Positions 29,516 to 39,344 of a stretch of 64,000 nucleotides of DNA are shown piece by piece. A program made the position numbers and the translations under genes. This stretch comes from a virus. The notes beneath the pieces are model-generated. The model ran no database searches and was not told where the DNA came from. It saw nothing but the letters and a program-made list of their open reading frames with translations. Each line of letters starts with the position of its first letter. Position 1 is the first letter of the stretch. Location of the stretch: positions 1 to 64,000 of IMG/VR virus record IMGVR_UViG_3300024513_000016. One strand, written 5' to 3'.

Positions 29516-31405
29516 TTATAAAACCCCGAAATCAAATGAGGGTAAAAATCCTGCAGGATCTGTTAAACAATCAAAGACACTAATGATAGAAATTCCAAAA
29601 GCATCATAATTAGAAGATAAATTACCATAATCACCTAATGGTAATGATGAAGTATGAATTCCAGAAACTTTATTTGCTCTCACTGTATTTTGGTTGCCAT
29701 CAATAATTACACTTGACTGACCTACTGTTAAAATTCCAGTAACTCTAGCATTACCATTAACCATTAATGTGGTTCCAGATGCACCTACTGCACCAACTTC
29801 CAAAGCAAATCTTGCATTTGTAGTTCCTATACCAACTCCAGAACTGTTAATTCTTACATACTCTTGAGTTTCTGATTTATCGGTAAAAATAATATCTTCA
29901 GATCCAATAGTAATATTAGAACCTGTTGAGATTCCATTATAATCTGTGACAATTTTTAAATCACCATTTGAAGTAAAGATTCTTGCTACTCCTCCAGTAC
30001 CAGGAATTCCCCCAAAATTATCATAAATGAAACCAAGATGATCTTCACCACTTCCATCAATATTTTGACCTAAAGTAAAAGTAGCAGGTAAACCAGAAGC
30101 AGAAGATGTAATAGAAATAGTAGGAAGAGTGAACGTCTGTGGGAACAGAGAATTTAATGAAATTACACCAGAATTCAGTATAAATGTGTCAACATCAGTT
30201 TGAAAATATCCTCCAGGAGTATTGATTGCAATATTAGGAGCATAAACACTTAAAAGAGGTGTAGAAATATCTACAATTGATGTGCCAATTCCAACTGAGG
30301 TAAATGTATTGCCGTCATTACAATCAAAATTTACTGTTCCTAAAACATCTAATTGTGATATTGGGTCTGTGGTTCCAATACCAATGTTTCCACTAAAAAT
30401 AGAAACATCAGAAACACTTAAAGTTTCAAGAGAAGTATCACCTTTTACTGTAAGAGCACTTGTTGGATTTGTGGTTCCAACACCAACATTAGATAATGTG
30501 TGGATTCCTGATGCTGTTGTGACCCACTGAGAAGAAATAGGTAACTGCGAATTACCCCAAATACCAGTAGAAGAATCATAAATTAAAACGTCATTATCTG
30601 ATAATGTTGTAGTATCAATCCCAACATCATGAAGATCATTTAAAAAGAATCCAAATGTAGGTCTAACTAAAATAATCCCAGCATTCTGATGAGATCTAAG
30701 AACTGCTGCAATTTGAATAGAGTGATTTGGTGCAGATGGCTGCACATTTGTCATAACACCTACATTATTTGGATCAGCATAAAGAATATCACCTACATTC
30801 CATTCTTCAGTATTAAGATCTCCGACTTTACCAAAACTAGTAACATATCCAAAATCATTAGTTGCAAAATCTTGAGTTGCAACACCCATAATGTAAGTAT
30901 CTCTGAATCCCACTGATTGTAAATCTGATGGGGTTATGAGTGCATGATCCCCCTGGACTCCCGCAAACATTATAAGTTGACCATTAGTTATTGGTGCTAC
31001 AGCTTTAGCATAAAAATATTGCTCTTGCCCCACTTGAAGTGTGACATCATTCAATAATCCAATATCTAAAGTTCCTTCAGAACTATTCCAAGAAAGATCT
31101 CCCGCACTTATAGTTGCTACAGTATCTGTTTTAAATCCAATGGAAGTAAATTCCGATATCACTGTAGATAAACCTACAGTTGAAATACCAGAATTATAAG
31201 ATATTGAAAAATTATTATCAAAATTAAATGTAGTAGTAGCACCCACTACAGCATTATTACTTTCTAATGCAACAGAAGATGCATTATAATTTACAGTCAA
31301 CGATGTTGAATATCCCACCCACTGTTTCCCATTCCAAATAAAAGAATTTTCACCACTAGTAAAAATTTGATATAGTGTTGGTGAACCTGGGAAATTTATT
31401 GCCAT
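29516..31405 (-). CDS. Virion structural protein with conserved capsid/fibre domain, 629 aa
   Basis: MAINFPGSPTLYQIFTSGEN opens it. Residues about 125-255 (LQVGQEQYFYAKAVAPITNG, LIMFAGVQGDHALITPSDL, MGVATQDFATNDFGYVTSFG, VRPTFGF) match a domain shared by many tailed-phage virion proteins. The C-terminal half is repeat-rich (NVGVGTTNPTSALTVKGDTS) and resembles the neighbouring fibres. Probably a fibre or fibre-attachment protein. Confidence 0.88.
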   Translation of the reverse strand: MAINFPGSPTLYQIFTSGENSFIWNGKQWVGYSTSLTVNYNASSVALESNNAVVGATTTFNFDNNFSISYNSGISTVGLSTVISEFTSIGFKTDTVATISAGDLSWNSSEGTLDIGLLNDVTLQVGQEQYFYAKAVAPITNGQLIMFAGVQGDHALITPSDLQSVGFRDTYIMGVATQDFATNDFGYVTSFGKVGDLNTEEWNVGDILYADPNNVGVMTNVQPSAPNHSIQIAAVLRSHQNAGIILVRPTFGFFLNDLHDVGIDTTTLSDNDVLIYDSSTGIWGNSQLPISSQWVTTASGIHTLSNVGVGTTNPTSALTVKGDTSLETLSVSDVSIFSGNIGIGTTDPISQLDVLGTVNFDCNDGNTFTSVGIGTSIVDISTPLLSVYAPNIAINTPGGYFQTDVDTFILNSGVISLNSLFPQTFTLPTISITSSASGLPATFTLGQNIDGSGEDHLGFIYDNFGGIPGTGGVARIFTSNGDLKIVTDYNGISTGSNITIGSEDIIFTDKSETQEYVRINSSGVGIGTTNARFALEVGAVGASGTTLMVNGNARVTGILTVGQSSVIIDGNQNTVRANKVSGIHTSSLPLGDYGNLSSNYDAFGISIISVFDCLTDPAGFLPSFDFGVL

Positions 31406-31420
31406 TTTTACCCTTTCTAA

Positions 31421-32347
31421 TTATTTATTATAAACTCCACGAGGGAATACTTGACCTTGTGAAGGTCTTCTTCCTGTCAAGTATCCAGGTCTAGTATCTG
31501 TTAAGACATTAAAATTAGATCCACTTATATTTCCCAAAGAAACAGATCCATTTGTTACTTCAATAAAACCTGTTCTACTATTTACAAGAATTTCATTGGA
31601 ACTTAAAGTTTTATTTTTATATGCACGAATTAGTGCTATCCTTCCATTAAATGTATCATTATACTGTAGTTTATCTCCATTAAATGCAGCGATTCCAATA
31701 TTTTTACTCGTAGAATAAATTGTAGGAACAGAATAACTAACATCCAAATTACCATTAATATAAAATGAAAGTATAGAACTACCATAAGTTACTACAACAT
31801 GATTCCAAACATCTTGAGTGATTGATGTACTTGAGGATTTACCGACAGCAGTTGCTCTTGTAGATCCTGTTTGATATATAAAATCCAACTTATTAGTAGA
31901 TTCATTAACTCTAAACTGCCAATTTAATGGATCAGTATCTCCAGTATCTGCAGTAAATATTTGTGAATTAGCTCCATCTCCAGAATCACTATCGTAGTAA
32001 ATCCAAGCCTCAATTGAAAATTGAGAACTATTAGTTAAATTCAAACTATCAGATTCAGGTATTGTTCCCTTAGAAGTAGATGATCCATTGAAAACAAGGG
32101 AAGAAAAATTAACAGTTGCAGTGTTAAATGATATATTTGTTAAAAATGCATTGTTATTTTGTCCACTTATATCAGTCCAAGTATTTCCATTTCCAGGATA
32201 AGATGTTATTTTGTTGGTATTTAAATTTAAAACCAAACCGTCAGTAATTTCAGGTGGTTGAAAAAAAATATTTGAATAATTAAAATGTACTGAAGTATTT
32301 AATCCAGAAACAGCAGTTGTTAAAGTTGGAAAACTATAATCTGCCAT
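31421..32347 (-). CDS. LamG/concanavalin-like lectin virion protein, 308 aa
   Basis: Residues about 35-245 have the jelly-roll pattern of laminin-G-like domains: GLVLNLNTNKI, TWTDISGQNNNAFLTN, FSIEAWIYYDSDSG, WQFRVN, WNHVVVTYGSSILSFYING, and GRIALIRAYKNKTLSSNEI. Such domains bind carbohydrate; here it would be a surface-binding tip or decoration. Its ATG overlaps the upstream stop as TAATG. Confidence 0.88.
   Translation of the reverse strand: MADYSFPTLTTAVSGLNTSVHFNYSNIFFQPPEITDGLVLNLNTNKITSYPGNGNTWTDISGQNNNAFLTNISFNTATVNFSSLVFNGSSTSKGTIPESDSLNLTNSSQFSIEAWIYYDSDSGDGANSQIFTADTGDTDPLNWQFRVNESTNKLDFIYQTGSTRATAVGKSSSTSITQDVWNHVVVTYGSSILSFYINGNLDVSYSVPTIYSTSKNIGIAAFNGDKLQYNDTFNGRIALIRAYKNKTLSSNEILVNSRTGFIEVTNGSVSLGNISGSNFNVLTDTRPGYLTGRRPSQGQVFPRGVYNK
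31422..31429 (-). promoter_or_regulatory. Late promoter variant AATAAATA
   Basis: AATAAATA on the minus strand, 17 nt before the ATG at 31405, overlapping the stop codon of the upstream LamG gene. Confidence 0.4.
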
Positions 32348-33816
32348 TAGACTGTCCTCGCACAGAAGAGAATACCACGAGTTCTTGTAGTTTGATTGTA
32401 AGAACCAGTAATTACAGTATAAACTTCAGATCCACTAATTGTGATTGTATCACCCTGTTGGATATTTGCAGATGGAGTTGCATAATCAAAATCAATTAAT
32501 ACAAAATCATCAGGAATGTAATAAGGAACGGGAACTAACAAAGCATTAATTGGAATACCTTTAATTACAGCATTAAAGTTTGATGCTGATGGTAAGGTTT
32601 CACTGAAATTGTCTCCACCGGATCCACGACTTGTAATATTTCTTACATAAATGTTAGAATCAGTAGCTGTATATGATTGTGAATGAGATGTTGAACGATA
32701 AGTATTAGATTTATATGGTTGTGAATGTAAATTAGCACTATCAAATTGAGTATATCCAAATTCAGCAGCACGTTTTGATGGAACTGTTGAACTGTATGCA
32801 GAGTATTCCCCTGCAGTATATGTTCTAAATTCTAAACCTGGATAATAATCATTTGAAATAGGTATAATCATTGTCATTCCACCCAGGAAAACATAATCAT
32901 AATCCCATAAAGTGGATGTATGATTATGAAGTATGAATGTAAGGTATGTATTATCTCTCAATTTAGTAGAAGATAGTGTTGGATGCCTATAGGATAAAAC
33001 AGAAAATTTTGGATCTATTCCAGATTTGAAAATATTCAAATCTAATTGATAAGAAGTAGAATTTGCAATTGTTTCTCCACCATTATTTGCTGCAGTATAA
33101 TATCCAAACTGATCAGATGCCCTATCAAAATATGCACCACTTATAACTGGGGTATAAGGCATATCAAAATATGAGTTCCCAGCAAAACGATTTGGATATC
33201 CTTTCCCTCTATTTACATATACATTTGAAATATCTGAAGGATGAAATCCAGATCCAACGTGAAATTCTAAAGAAGTATCACTCATCATTTGGAATCCTCT
33301 GTAGGTATCTCCAAATTTCTTATTTGATTGAATTGTATGTCTCAATACTCCCCAAGGATATGTCCCCCCTGCGGTTACATCCTTATCGTAAAAAGCATTT
33401 GTTGCTCCATAACTAACGGGAGTTACACCACCATCAACTAAAACAGTAATACCAATCGCAACAGCTCCATTTGCAGCACCACCAATATCCGCTGGTGATA
33501 ATGTTACATACTCGCCATTCGTATATCCAACACCAGGACGATTGACATAAATGTTTTGAACCGTTCCACCAGATCTATCAACATAAAAACTTGCTCCAGT
33601 TCCAATTCCAGTTGTAGTTGCAGTAAATACATCATAGTGATCTGTACTTGATGATCCTACAGTTCCACCACCACTATAAGCACTAATACCAGTTACAATT
33701 CCAGTTTGAGTTGCCCCGTGCCAACCTAACCAAGTAAATGCACTTTCTAATTGCTCTATAACATTAGTTCTTGCCCAACCAGGATTAATTGAAATTGTTG
33801 TCGTTGTAATTGCCAT
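32347..33816 (-). CDS. Virion structural protein, 489 aa
   Basis: MAITTTTISINPGWARTNVI then ESAFTWLGWHGA; a GxGYTNGEYVTLSPADIGGA segment (about 100-130) matches a Gly-Tyr-Pro repeat shared with two other virion proteins. The rest is strand-rich with many Tyr and Ser and no domain I recognise. Probably tail-fibre associated. Confidence 0.8.
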   Translation of the reverse strand: MAITTTTISINPGWARTNVIEQLESAFTWLGWHGATQTGIVTGISAYSGGGTVGSSSTDHYDVFTATTTGIGTGASFYVDRSGGTVQNIYVNRPGVGYTNGEYVTLSPADIGGAANGAVAIGITVLVDGGVTPVSYGATNAFYDKDVTAGGTYPWGVLRHTIQSNKKFGDTYRGFQMMSDTSLEFHVGSGFHPSDISNVYVNRGKGYPNRFAGNSYFDMPYTPVISGAYFDRASDQFGYYTAANNGGETIANSTSYQLDLNIFKSGIDPKFSVLSYRHPTLSSTKLRDNTYLTFILHNHTSTLWDYDYVFLGGMTMIIPISNDYYPGLEFRTYTAGEYSAYSSTVPSKRAAEFGYTQFDSANLHSQPYKSNTYRSTSHSQSYTATDSNIYVRNITSRGSGGDNFSETLPSASNFNAVIKGIPINALLVPVPYYIPDDFVLIDFDYATPSANIQQGDTITISGSEVYTVITGSYNQTTRTRGILFCARTV

Positions 33817-33822
33817 TAGTCT

Positions 33823-36588
33823 TTATGCCTCCAGTTGAAGAATGGTTAGATTTGCTGTAATTGCTTGTGTAGAACCAGAAAGGTTTGTGATTGCTGCATA
33901 TATTGTAGTGTCAGTGGGATTATCAAGATTACCACCCATCACAAAAGGAGAAATAATTTGAGTAGTTGAAATGCCAGTAGTAATCACTTCAGCAATCACT
34001 CCACTTCCAGGTGTTGGATCAATTCCAACACTTCTAGAAGCATCAGCAGCACGAGATGCACTATCTGTATATAGTCTTAACCAACCTGCAGTGGAAAGAC
34101 CGACTCTCATTAAAGCATAAGACTTAAATCCTGTAATATTTGTATTACCAATTCCATTATTTGCAATTGATGTTGTTACACCAGTTACAGTAGTTCTTGA
34201 TTGTAGTGAACCACCAGATGCTGTAATTGTTGCAATACCAGAAGTAGAATAATCAACATCAAGTCCAGTTCCAAAGTTAATTGTTCGTGCAGAACCAACA
34301 TTTACATTATCGTCTAAAACAACAATACCAGATCCAGTTGCATTAACATTGAGAAGTGCAGAACCATCAATCGCAGGTAGTGATCCAGTTAATTGACCTG
34401 CAGGGAGACTGGTTATGTTTGCACCAGAACCATAGAAAGAAGTAGCAGTAATTACACCAGTTGCATTTATATGCCCAGAATTTGATAATGTAATTGCAGA
34501 TCCAACTTTAACATTTCCAATAAAAGTGTTATCCGAATTTCCATTAGATGTTAATGATCCATCTATTGAAAGATTTCCAGTATCAGAGTATAAAGTTGCT
34601 ATCTCAGATTTGTTTAAGAAAGATTCCTTTCTGTAGAATACAATATTTCCTCTATCACCATTTGTAAATCCATTTGCAGCAATTTGCAGTTCCTTACTGC
34701 TAGCATTAATATTTCCAGAAACACTACCTGCTGGATCCCTACCAATAATTATGGCATTATTAAGGTCTGAGTAACTACCTGCTCTTAAATAATCAACAGT
34801 GGTAATACCTGCGTAAATATTTGGAGTTCCTGCAAGACTATAAGCAGTTGTTGCTTCTGATACTGAACTTGCACCAGAGACAGTGGCAATACCAGACCCA
34901 AATGAAACATTTAAGTTTGTTCCAAAATCAATTGTCCCTGCAGTTCCCACTGGTGTTCCATCTTCTCTAATTTCAACTCCAGCACCTGTAGCAACAACTC
35001 CAGTCAATGCAGAACCGTCAATGGCAGGAAGTGCTCCTGTAAGTTGCCCAGCATTGAGTGTTCCATAGAAACTTGTAGCAGATACAACACCAGAAACTGT
35101 GAGTGCTTCTGTAGCTACTGTAGTCTTAATACCAACATTACCACTTGAGTTAATATATTGTCTGATGTTTCCTTCACCATCAGCAATGACTACATTATTT
35201 GATGATGTGCGAATATCTAATCCAGTCTGTCCATCATAACCACCAAGAATTACGTTATAAGAACCAGTTGTAATTTTTTGCCCTGCTCTTACACCAACAC
35301 CAATATTGTATTGTCCAGTGGTTGTGTCATAATAAGACAGTTCACCGATACCAATGTTTCTACCCTGACCACCGTTTAAAGTAACAAGAACCTGATCACC
35401 AATCGCAATATTTCTACCACTTCCAGATCCAGAAGGCAAATTACCAAATCTTAAGTTTGATGATGCATCTGCTTGAATTCTTCCCTGAGAAATTGTTGTT
35501 ACACCAGATACATTCAGTTGCGAAGCATTTGCATAACCACCTGTTAAGTTTGTTGCATCAGTTATAGAACCAACAAGATTTCCATAGAAAGTTGTAGCAC
35601 TAATAATTCCAGTAGAGGAATACATTGTGATGCCACTACCCACAAAAGTATTACCACTAAAAGTAGAAATACCGGAAGCATTTAATTGCCCTGTAACGGT
35701 TGTTCCTGTGATTGTTACACCAGTATTAGTGGTTGCTAACTTTTTAGATCCATTATAATAAAGATCTACAGATCCATCTGCAGTACAATCAAGCATGAAC
35801 TCAGCATCTGCTTTATTTTTTAATATAATTCTATCAGATGTTATCCTAAAAGTTGTGTTGCTGTATATTCTAGATCCAGTAACACCATTATATTGAAGAT
35901 AATATTGATTAGAATCTCCAAGATTGATATTAGAATTAGTAGAAAGATTTATATTATTTTTAAAAGTAGAAACACCAGTCACATAAAGTTGAGATGTTGA
36001 TGTTCCACTACCAACAACGGTAAGAGCACTTGTTGGATTTGTGGTTCCTATACCAACATTCGAAAGTGTATGAATTCCTACTAATGAAGATAACCAGTAA
36101 GACTCTCCAGAACCCCCTGTTGTATTAAGTCCTGCAGATGCTGGAGAAAAATCTACCCATTGTGAAGAACTTCCATCATTATAATATATAAATCCTCTTC
36201 CTAAAGTACTATCATACCATAAATTTCCACTAATAGGAGAGACAGGTTCAGTATCAGAAATGGTTACACTTGCACCACCACCTCCAGAGAATGCAATACC
36301 ATTCTGATATAAAGTTCCCGTAAGATTAATATCCCCAATTACTTCTAATTTATATTGGGAATTTGTTGTACCTATACCAATATTTCCATCATTATAGTAT
36401 GCACTGCCATTCGGGTTCTCAGTCCATACATTTAAAAGTGTGACGGTAGATCCTACTCCAACATTCTCTTTTCTTGCAAAGAGTCTACCATCATTAAAAT
36501 TATACCCTAACTCTCCAAGTTCTAAATCTGAAACTTGTGGTCTTTTTCCGGATACGGATGATCTTTTAAGTTTAAACGGAGTTGCCAT
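33823..36588 (-). CDS. Long tail fibre, 921 aa
   Basis: MATPFKLKRSSVSGKRPQVS, DLELGELGYNFNDGRLFARK is the usual fibre attachment head of marine myophages. NLWYDSTLGRGFIYYNDGSS is a W-x-D/Y-N-D unit. A region near residues 410-470 (NIGIGELSYYDTTTGQYNIG, TTGSYNVILGGYDGQTG) is a short form of the N-T-G-x-Y-N repeats of the giant fibre. It ends without an S74 domain in ITNLSGSTQAITANLTILQL, a small terminal beta domain. Confidence 0.9.
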   Translation of the reverse strand: MATPFKLKRSSVSGKRPQVSDLELGELGYNFNDGRLFARKENVGVGSTVTLLNVWTENPNGSAYYNDGNIGIGTTNSQYKLEVIGDINLTGTLYQNGIAFSGGGGASVTISDTEPVSPISGNLWYDSTLGRGFIYYNDGSSSQWVDFSPASAGLNTTGGSGESYWLSSLVGIHTLSNVGIGTTNPTSALTVVGSGTSTSQLYVTGVSTFKNNINLSTNSNINLGDSNQYYLQYNGVTGSRIYSNTTFRITSDRIILKNKADAEFMLDCTADGSVDLYYNGSKKLATTNTGVTITGTTVTGQLNASGISTFSGNTFVGSGITMYSSTGIISATTFYGNLVGSITDATNLTGGYANASQLNVSGVTTISQGRIQADASSNLRFGNLPSGSGSGRNIAIGDQVLVTLNGGQGRNIGIGELSYYDTTTGQYNIGVGVRAGQKITTGSYNVILGGYDGQTGLDIRTSSNNVVIADGEGNIRQYINSSGNVGIKTTVATEALTVSGVVSATSFYGTLNAGQLTGALPAIDGSALTGVVATGAGVEIREDGTPVGTAGTIDFGTNLNVSFGSGIATVSGASSVSEATTAYSLAGTPNIYAGITTVDYLRAGSYSDLNNAIIIGRDPAGSVSGNINASSKELQIAANGFTNGDRGNIVFYRKESFLNKSEIATLYSDTGNLSIDGSLTSNGNSDNTFIGNVKVGSAITLSNSGHINATGVITATSFYGSGANITSLPAGQLTGSLPAIDGSALLNVNATGSGIVVLDDNVNVGSARTINFGTGLDVDYSTSGIATITASGGSLQSRTTVTGVTTSIANNGIGNTNITGFKSYALMRVGLSTAGWLRLYTDSASRAADASRSVGIDPTPGSGVIAEVITTGISTTQIISPFVMGGNLDNPTDTTIYAAITNLSGSTQAITANLTILQLEA

Positions 36589-36610
36589 ATTGGTATATAC
36601 CTAATAAAAA

Positions 36611-36629
36611 AGGAGACTTATCTAAGTCT
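36611..36629 (-). terminator. Intrinsic terminator
   Basis: Minus-strand stem GGAGACTTA/TAAGTCTCC with a very short loop, followed by six T residues, 8 nt past the stop of the 36638 gene. A clear transcript end in the fibre region. Confidence 0.88.
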
Positions 36630-36637
36630 CCTAATAT

Positions 36638-36793
36638 TTATTCAGTTTCCAATTCTTCTAATGCTTCTAATGCACCTTGAAGTTTCAAGAATTCTTCTTT
36701 CTTTTTATTGAATTCTTGTTCCATAGCAAGAAGTTCATCTCTAATTTTAGTTGCCTTTTCAGTCAGAATGGTTTTCATTTCATCTTGTTTCAT
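36638..36793 (-). CDS. Small coiled-coil protein, 51 aa
   Basis: MKQDEMKTILTEKATKIRDE, LLAMEQEFNKKKEEFLKLQG, ALEALEELETE: one continuous heptad-like helix. Could be a fibre chaperone or trimerising factor; unknown. Followed at once by a strong terminator. Confidence 0.75.
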   Translation of the reverse strand: MKQDEMKTILTEKATKIRDELLAMEQEFNKKKEEFLKLQGALEALEELETE

Positions 36794-36799
36794 AATAGA

Positions 36800-37396
36800 T
36801 TATTTTAACTCTTCGTTATTTATACATTTATCAAAACCAAATCCAAGATACGTCCTACCATTATAAATTAATTTTTTATTTGAACCATTTCCATCAACAA
36901 AATGTAAAAAACATTGAAGATTCCATTTACTTTTAGAAATTGGTCCAGAATTTGATAAGTATCTACTGTCAAAGATACATAGGTCACCCGGATTTAAATT
37001 AATTTCAATAGAATCAAATTGTTTATTAACTCTATTAAGGTGGATTGGATCTACATCATTTTCTTTTGAAAATCCTAAAGATAAAATTGCCGTAATTTCA
37101 CCAGAATTTTTATTTACATCGTACTGTAATTGATCACCTTTCATATACATTCTAACAAAACTATATGTTGGAAGTATATTAATTCCTAAAATCTCACCTA
37201 AAGGTTCACATGAATTTTGTAATATAACTTCAGACAGAGAATCATAACAAAAATCATAAGTATTTTGATAAAGATTAATATCACTTGAATTAATTTTCAA
37301 TGTAAAATAATCTTGGATAAATTCAACAAAATCTTCTTCTAAAAAATTTCTAATTATTTTATAATGATCACTTTTAAAATTTTGAGGTTCTATCAT
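36800..37396 (-). CDS. Probably inactive 2OG-Fe(II) oxygenase-fold protein, 198 aa
   Basis: The fold signature is clear: FVRMYMKGDQLQ, SGEITAILSLGF, INLNPGDLCIFDSRYLSN and a terminal WNLQCFLHFV. But where active members have L-x-x-H-x-D, this protein has LQYDVN (D93, N95), and the distal histidine is replaced by Asn/Ser (149-150). All iron ligands therefore seem lost. It follows directly an intact member of the same fold. It may bind a sugar or peptide without catalysis. Confidence 0.78.
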   Translation of the reverse strand: MIEPQNFKSDHYKIIRNFLEEDFVEFIQDYFTLKINSSDINLYQNTYDFCYDSLSEVILQNSCEPLGEILGINILPTYSFVRMYMKGDQLQYDVNKNSGEITAILSLGFSKENDVDPIHLNRVNKQFDSIEINLNPGDLCIFDSRYLSNSGPISKSKWNLQCFLHFVDGNGSNKKLIYNGRTYLGFGFDKCINNEELK

Positions 37397-37401
37397 AATT
37401 T

Positions 37402-38070
37402 TTATTTAAATCTTGGACCAATTACCCAACCAACAAGAACATATCTAGTTCCTTTTGTAATAGGAGTACATTCATGAAGAACATTAGATGGAAAAAATGT
37501 AATTAATCCTTTTTTCTTTTCTATAATTTGAGGAGTTTTACTTAAATGCAATCTCAATTCACCACCTTCATATTCAGACGGATCTGAAAGTTGTAATACA
37601 AAAGAAAGTTTCCTATCGTGTGGAACATTATTGTATATTGTATCCAAATGTGGTTTGTAAAAACTCTTAGTATTTCCATAATATTTTGTAAACTGAAGCA
37701 TTTCAATTTTTTCTAAATCAAATTTAAAATACTCAGAATTAACATAATTTATACAATCAGTTAATCTTTGATAAATCCATTCTGTTACATTATTAACAGG
37801 AACCCAAGATAATTTAGAAATTCTAGTTTGAATTTCTAAATCATTATTAGTTGAAACTAATGCATCAACTTCAGGAATACGATTGCAAATGGAAATTATT
37901 TTATTCAATTCATTATCTTTAAATAAATCACTATAATAATAAAATAAACCATTATTATTATAATTTTTTAAATAATATTCTTTTGCATTAACTACACTAA
38001 GTTCATCTTCATCTATCAATGGTCTGACCATGTTAATGATATTTTTACTTTTTAAAAATTTAGATATCAT
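37402..38070 (-). CDS. Prolyl-4-hydroxylase-like 2OG-Fe(II) oxygenase, 222 aa
   Basis: Full set of residues: YKPHLDT gives H141 and D143, ELRLHL is the next strand, NVLHECTPI gives H199 and TRYVLVGWV gives R209, which binds 2-oxoglutarate. The spacing is that of P4H enzymes. Likely hydroxylates Pro, Lys or another residue of a phage fibre or host protein; the adjacent glycine-rich collagen-like adhesin is a candidate substrate, by inference. Overlaps the upstream gene by 4 nt. Confidence 0.88.
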   Translation of the reverse strand: MISKFLKSKNIINMVRPLIDEDELSVVNAKEYYLKNYNNNGLFYYYSDLFKDNELNKIISICNRIPEVDALVSTNNDLEIQTRISKLSWVPVNNVTEWIYQRLTDCINYVNSEYFKFDLEKIEMLQFTKYYGNTKSFYKPHLDTIYNNVPHDRKLSFVLQLSDPSEYEGGELRLHLSKTPQIIEKKKGLITFFPSNVLHECTPITKGTRYVLVGWVIGPRFK

Positions 38071-38672
38071 ATTTTTATCATATTAGAGGGCCAAGAAATA
38101 TCATTTGAAATCAATGAAAAAATATCTAAAATATCATTACATTTATCAATCTGATTATTAAGATCAAATTCTAAGTCAAATAGTTTTTGAAAAAATTTTT
38201 GAATTTCATTTACCATTTTAATAAATTCACTTGAAGTAAAATCAATAAATCCACTTTTTGATTTCCATTTGAATTTTAAATCATTATTAGAATTACATTC
38301 CAAATATTTTAATAGCAATAATGTTTTAGATCTATCGTCGGTAGATATTTCATATCTATTATCGATATTAATCCCTGAACATTCTATTTCATATCTTAAT
38401 GAACTTATTTGATCTTTGAATTGAGACTTTATAATTTCAAATAGTATACTATCACATTCAAATTCTTTCAACTTTTTTTCATTTTCTTTTGAAAATTTTA
38501 AGAACCCATGATTTGGATATCCTGCCCAAGAAAGATCATAAAGTTCATCTTTATTAAGATATACAATTCCTGAAATATTTTTCCAATTTATTTCTAATTT
38601 TTCTGGAGGACTTAAAATTTTTTTTTCTTTTGGATTTATTTCAAAATATAAATCAACTAAAATGTTCTTCAT
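38067..38672 (-). CDS. DUF4376-like protein, 201 aa
   Basis: The last 70 residues (FKWKSKSGFIDFTSSEFIKM, then a long helix with QKLFDLEFDLNNQIDKC) match the DUF4376 pattern, found at the end of many fibre-cluster proteins and probably a fibre-assembly or chaperone-type domain. I start at the ATG of 38672, with GGAAAG before it, rather than at a TTG at 38711. It overlaps the next gene by 4 nt. Confidence 0.78.
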   Translation of the reverse strand: MKNILVDLYFEINPKEKKILSPPEKLEINWKNISGIVYLNKDELYDLSWAGYPNHGFLKFSKENEKKLKEFECDSILFEIIKSQFKDQISSLRYEIECSGINIDNRYEISTDDRSKTLLLLKYLECNSNNDLKFKWKSKSGFIDFTSSEFIKMVNEIQKFFQKLFDLEFDLNNQIDKCNDILDIFSLISNDISWPSNMIKI

Positions 38673-39321
38673 AATCTTTCCAAGCTTGGTCGGGATCTGC
38701 ACCATTTTCAATTGATTGTATAACTCTACGTTTAGCTATTTCTTTTTCACTCTTTTTCCTATCTTTTTTAACATTTTCTCTTAATTTTTCAAGATTTTTT
38801 AATGGTTCTTTTCCCAAATTATCAGAAATTTCTTCTTGAATTTTTAACTCTTCAAATACTTTTTTAGATTGTTCTTCAATATCAAAAGATTTATTTTTTT
38901 TCTTTGATTTTGTTTTTGTGGGAAGTGCCTTTTTCTCTTCAGTATTTCCTTCTAAAGATTTTTTATGTGTTTCCATTACCTGTTGCATTTGCCAAGGTGC
39001 AGCACCTGCCCAATATCTATCGTCAGCATCTAAATTCCACCCCCTCCAGGAAGCAAAATCTTGTCTAGGTCTCATAGCAATTTGAAGTCCTACTCCTGAG
39101 GCTAATTGTTCTATAAGTTCAATAACTTCTACAGGTTGAAGAACAGACCAAAGATTATAATAGTCTCCCCTCATTGATATTTCGACTACACCACCAAATG
39201 CAGTTCCCACTGTTACTGATCTAGCTCTACTTTTACTTGCTTTCAATCCTGCTAATTCATTTTCTTCATAAATTTGATTTATTTTTTCACGTATTTCATT
39301 AGTTTTCTTTTTTGAAGCCAT
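38653..39321 (-). CDS. Conserved marine-phage virion protein, 222 aa
   Basis: Residues about 20-120 (ARSVTVGTAFGGVVEISMRG, WSVLQPVEVIELIEQLASGV, QIAMRPRQDFASWRGWNL) form the conserved domain I know from several cyanophages; a charged coiled coil with poly-Lys makes the rest and it ends GADPDQAWKDYEEHF. Function unknown; position suggests a fibre-module helper. A GGAG box lies 15 nt upstream. Confidence 0.8.
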   Translation of the reverse strand: MASKKKTNEIREKINQIYEENELAGLKASKSRARSVTVGTAFGGVVEISMRGDYYNLWSVLQPVEVIELIEQLASGVGLQIAMRPRQDFASWRGWNLDADDRYWAGAAPWQMQQVMETHKKSLEGNTEEKKALPTKTKSKKKNKSFDIEEQSKKVFEELKIQEEISDNLGKEPLKNLEKLRENVKKDRKKSEKEIAKRRVIQSIENGADPDQAWKDYEEHFS

Positions 39322-39344
39322 GTTAATTGCATCTCCTTATTATG

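Noticed and set aside
18536-36588. Diversity-generating retroelement acting on the Mtd_N-like fibres
   Set aside because: No reverse transcriptase, accessory protein or template repeat is seen in the window.
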